A stretch of 64,000 nucleotides of DNA from Procambarus clarkii (taxonomy: Eukaryota; Arthropoda; Malacostraca; Decapoda; Cambaridae). Position numbers and translations under genes: made by a program. Positions 63,481 to 64,000 of this stretch are shown here, one piece after another. The stretch spans positions 12,837,500 to 12,901,499 of the forward strand of contig NC_091173.1 of assembly GCF_040958095.1 (NCBI RefSeq), written 5' to 3'. Position 1 is the first letter of the stretch, and each line of letters begins with the position of its first letter. Under the pieces are notes generated by a model. It was not told where the DNA came from. It did no database searches and saw nothing but the letters and a program-made list of their open reading frames with translations.

Positions 63481-64000
63481 GCCAACACCAAGCTTCGATT
63501 TTCACAAACTTCACCAAAACAACGTTGTTATTGGTCTGCGCAAAGTCAGGTAGGTGCGCATTTCCTTGTGCGGCTTTTATTTATAAGCAATAAAACAGCA
63601 GTGTCAACTGCAATTATGAGAATAGTTTCATAAATTAATACATTTAGATATTATTGAACAAGGGTCTTTGTTCAGCTGAACACAAAATAACTCCAGAAAA
63701 ATCAAAACAAAGGGCGTTTCGTTGCTACATTCTCAGAAAGGAAAAAATAAATTTATATTAAGTACAGTCTGCTTGATAATTAAATGTCGTATATAGAGAG
63801 GAGCAACTGCGGCTCCCAGAGCATAACACCATGTGTATACGCGCTTCACTGGCTGCCAAATGCCGCCATAATTGCCAAGCGTGAAATCCCATCATCATTT
63901 AGATACTCTTAAAACTCATCGACACACACATCCAGCATGTAATTTTATCCTCCCATGCCTTGATGACATTCTATTTGTGGCGGGTAACAGGTCGGCTTCC
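63481..64000. other. Unique sequence to window end
   Basis: No gene was recognised. Confidence 0.4.

Overview
This is eukaryotic, non-coding-type DNA, most likely from a decapod crustacean. I would guess a crayfish or lobster (Astacidea), because I recognise several tRNA-headed SINEs and LINE 3' ends as repeats I know from decapod genomes. That recognition is from memory and was not checked by a search. No host protein-coding gene could be supported. Nearly all long open frames are microsatellites or minisatellites read through, or fragments of reverse transcriptase (RT) genes. An arthropod-type telomere motif, (CCTAA)n, occurs internally at 7555-7601.

Layout. 1-10 kb: degraded RT fragments (start, 1.5-1.8 kb, 4.9-5.3 kb), AC and CT microsatellites, an interstitial telomeric tract, and two hairpin retroposons inserted into one target site (8.43-8.63 kb). 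10-13 kb: the 3' end of a non-LTR element with a restriction-like endonuclease domain and poly(A) tail, then a 28S rRNA pseudogene that is itself broken by a 59-bp hairpin retroposon, then an inverted pair of tRNA-like SINEs. 13-24 kb: minisatellites, a CpG-rich CCAAT-box region (21.2-21.4 kb), a triplicated hairpin unit and a small mariner-like MITE. 24-25 kb: an RT gene split by a 279-bp element. 26-32 kb: large minisatellites, one holding a SINE. 33-35 kb: an RT gene split by (AT)n, a 379-bp inverted-repeat MITE and more (AT)n, with an 18-bp minisatellite grown inside its coding sequence. 36-41 kb: palindromic SINE, a five-hairpin retroposon, SINEs and an 'inverted' partner of a 28-kb minisatellite. 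41-54 kb: mostly unique sequence with SINEs, foldback palindromes and the best-preserved RT frame (49810-50889, minus). 54-64 kb: unique sequence, two copies of a long-inverted-repeat foldback element, LINE 3' ends and copies of the element that splits the RT at 24.6 kb.

How the parts fit. The dominant process is retrotransposition by a CR1/Jockey-like LINE with an FADD RT motif. Its 3' end runs into (AC)n. SINEs with tRNA-like heads carry a tail resembling that LINE's 3' end and hold a microsatellite between body and tail. The most unusual component is a set of very short (53-158 bp) elements made almost wholly of consecutive hairpins. They have no RNA polymerase III boxes that I can see, but many have perfect 9-12 bp target-site duplications, so they moved as discrete units. 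I regard these hairpin retroposons as the best candidate for an undescribed system here.
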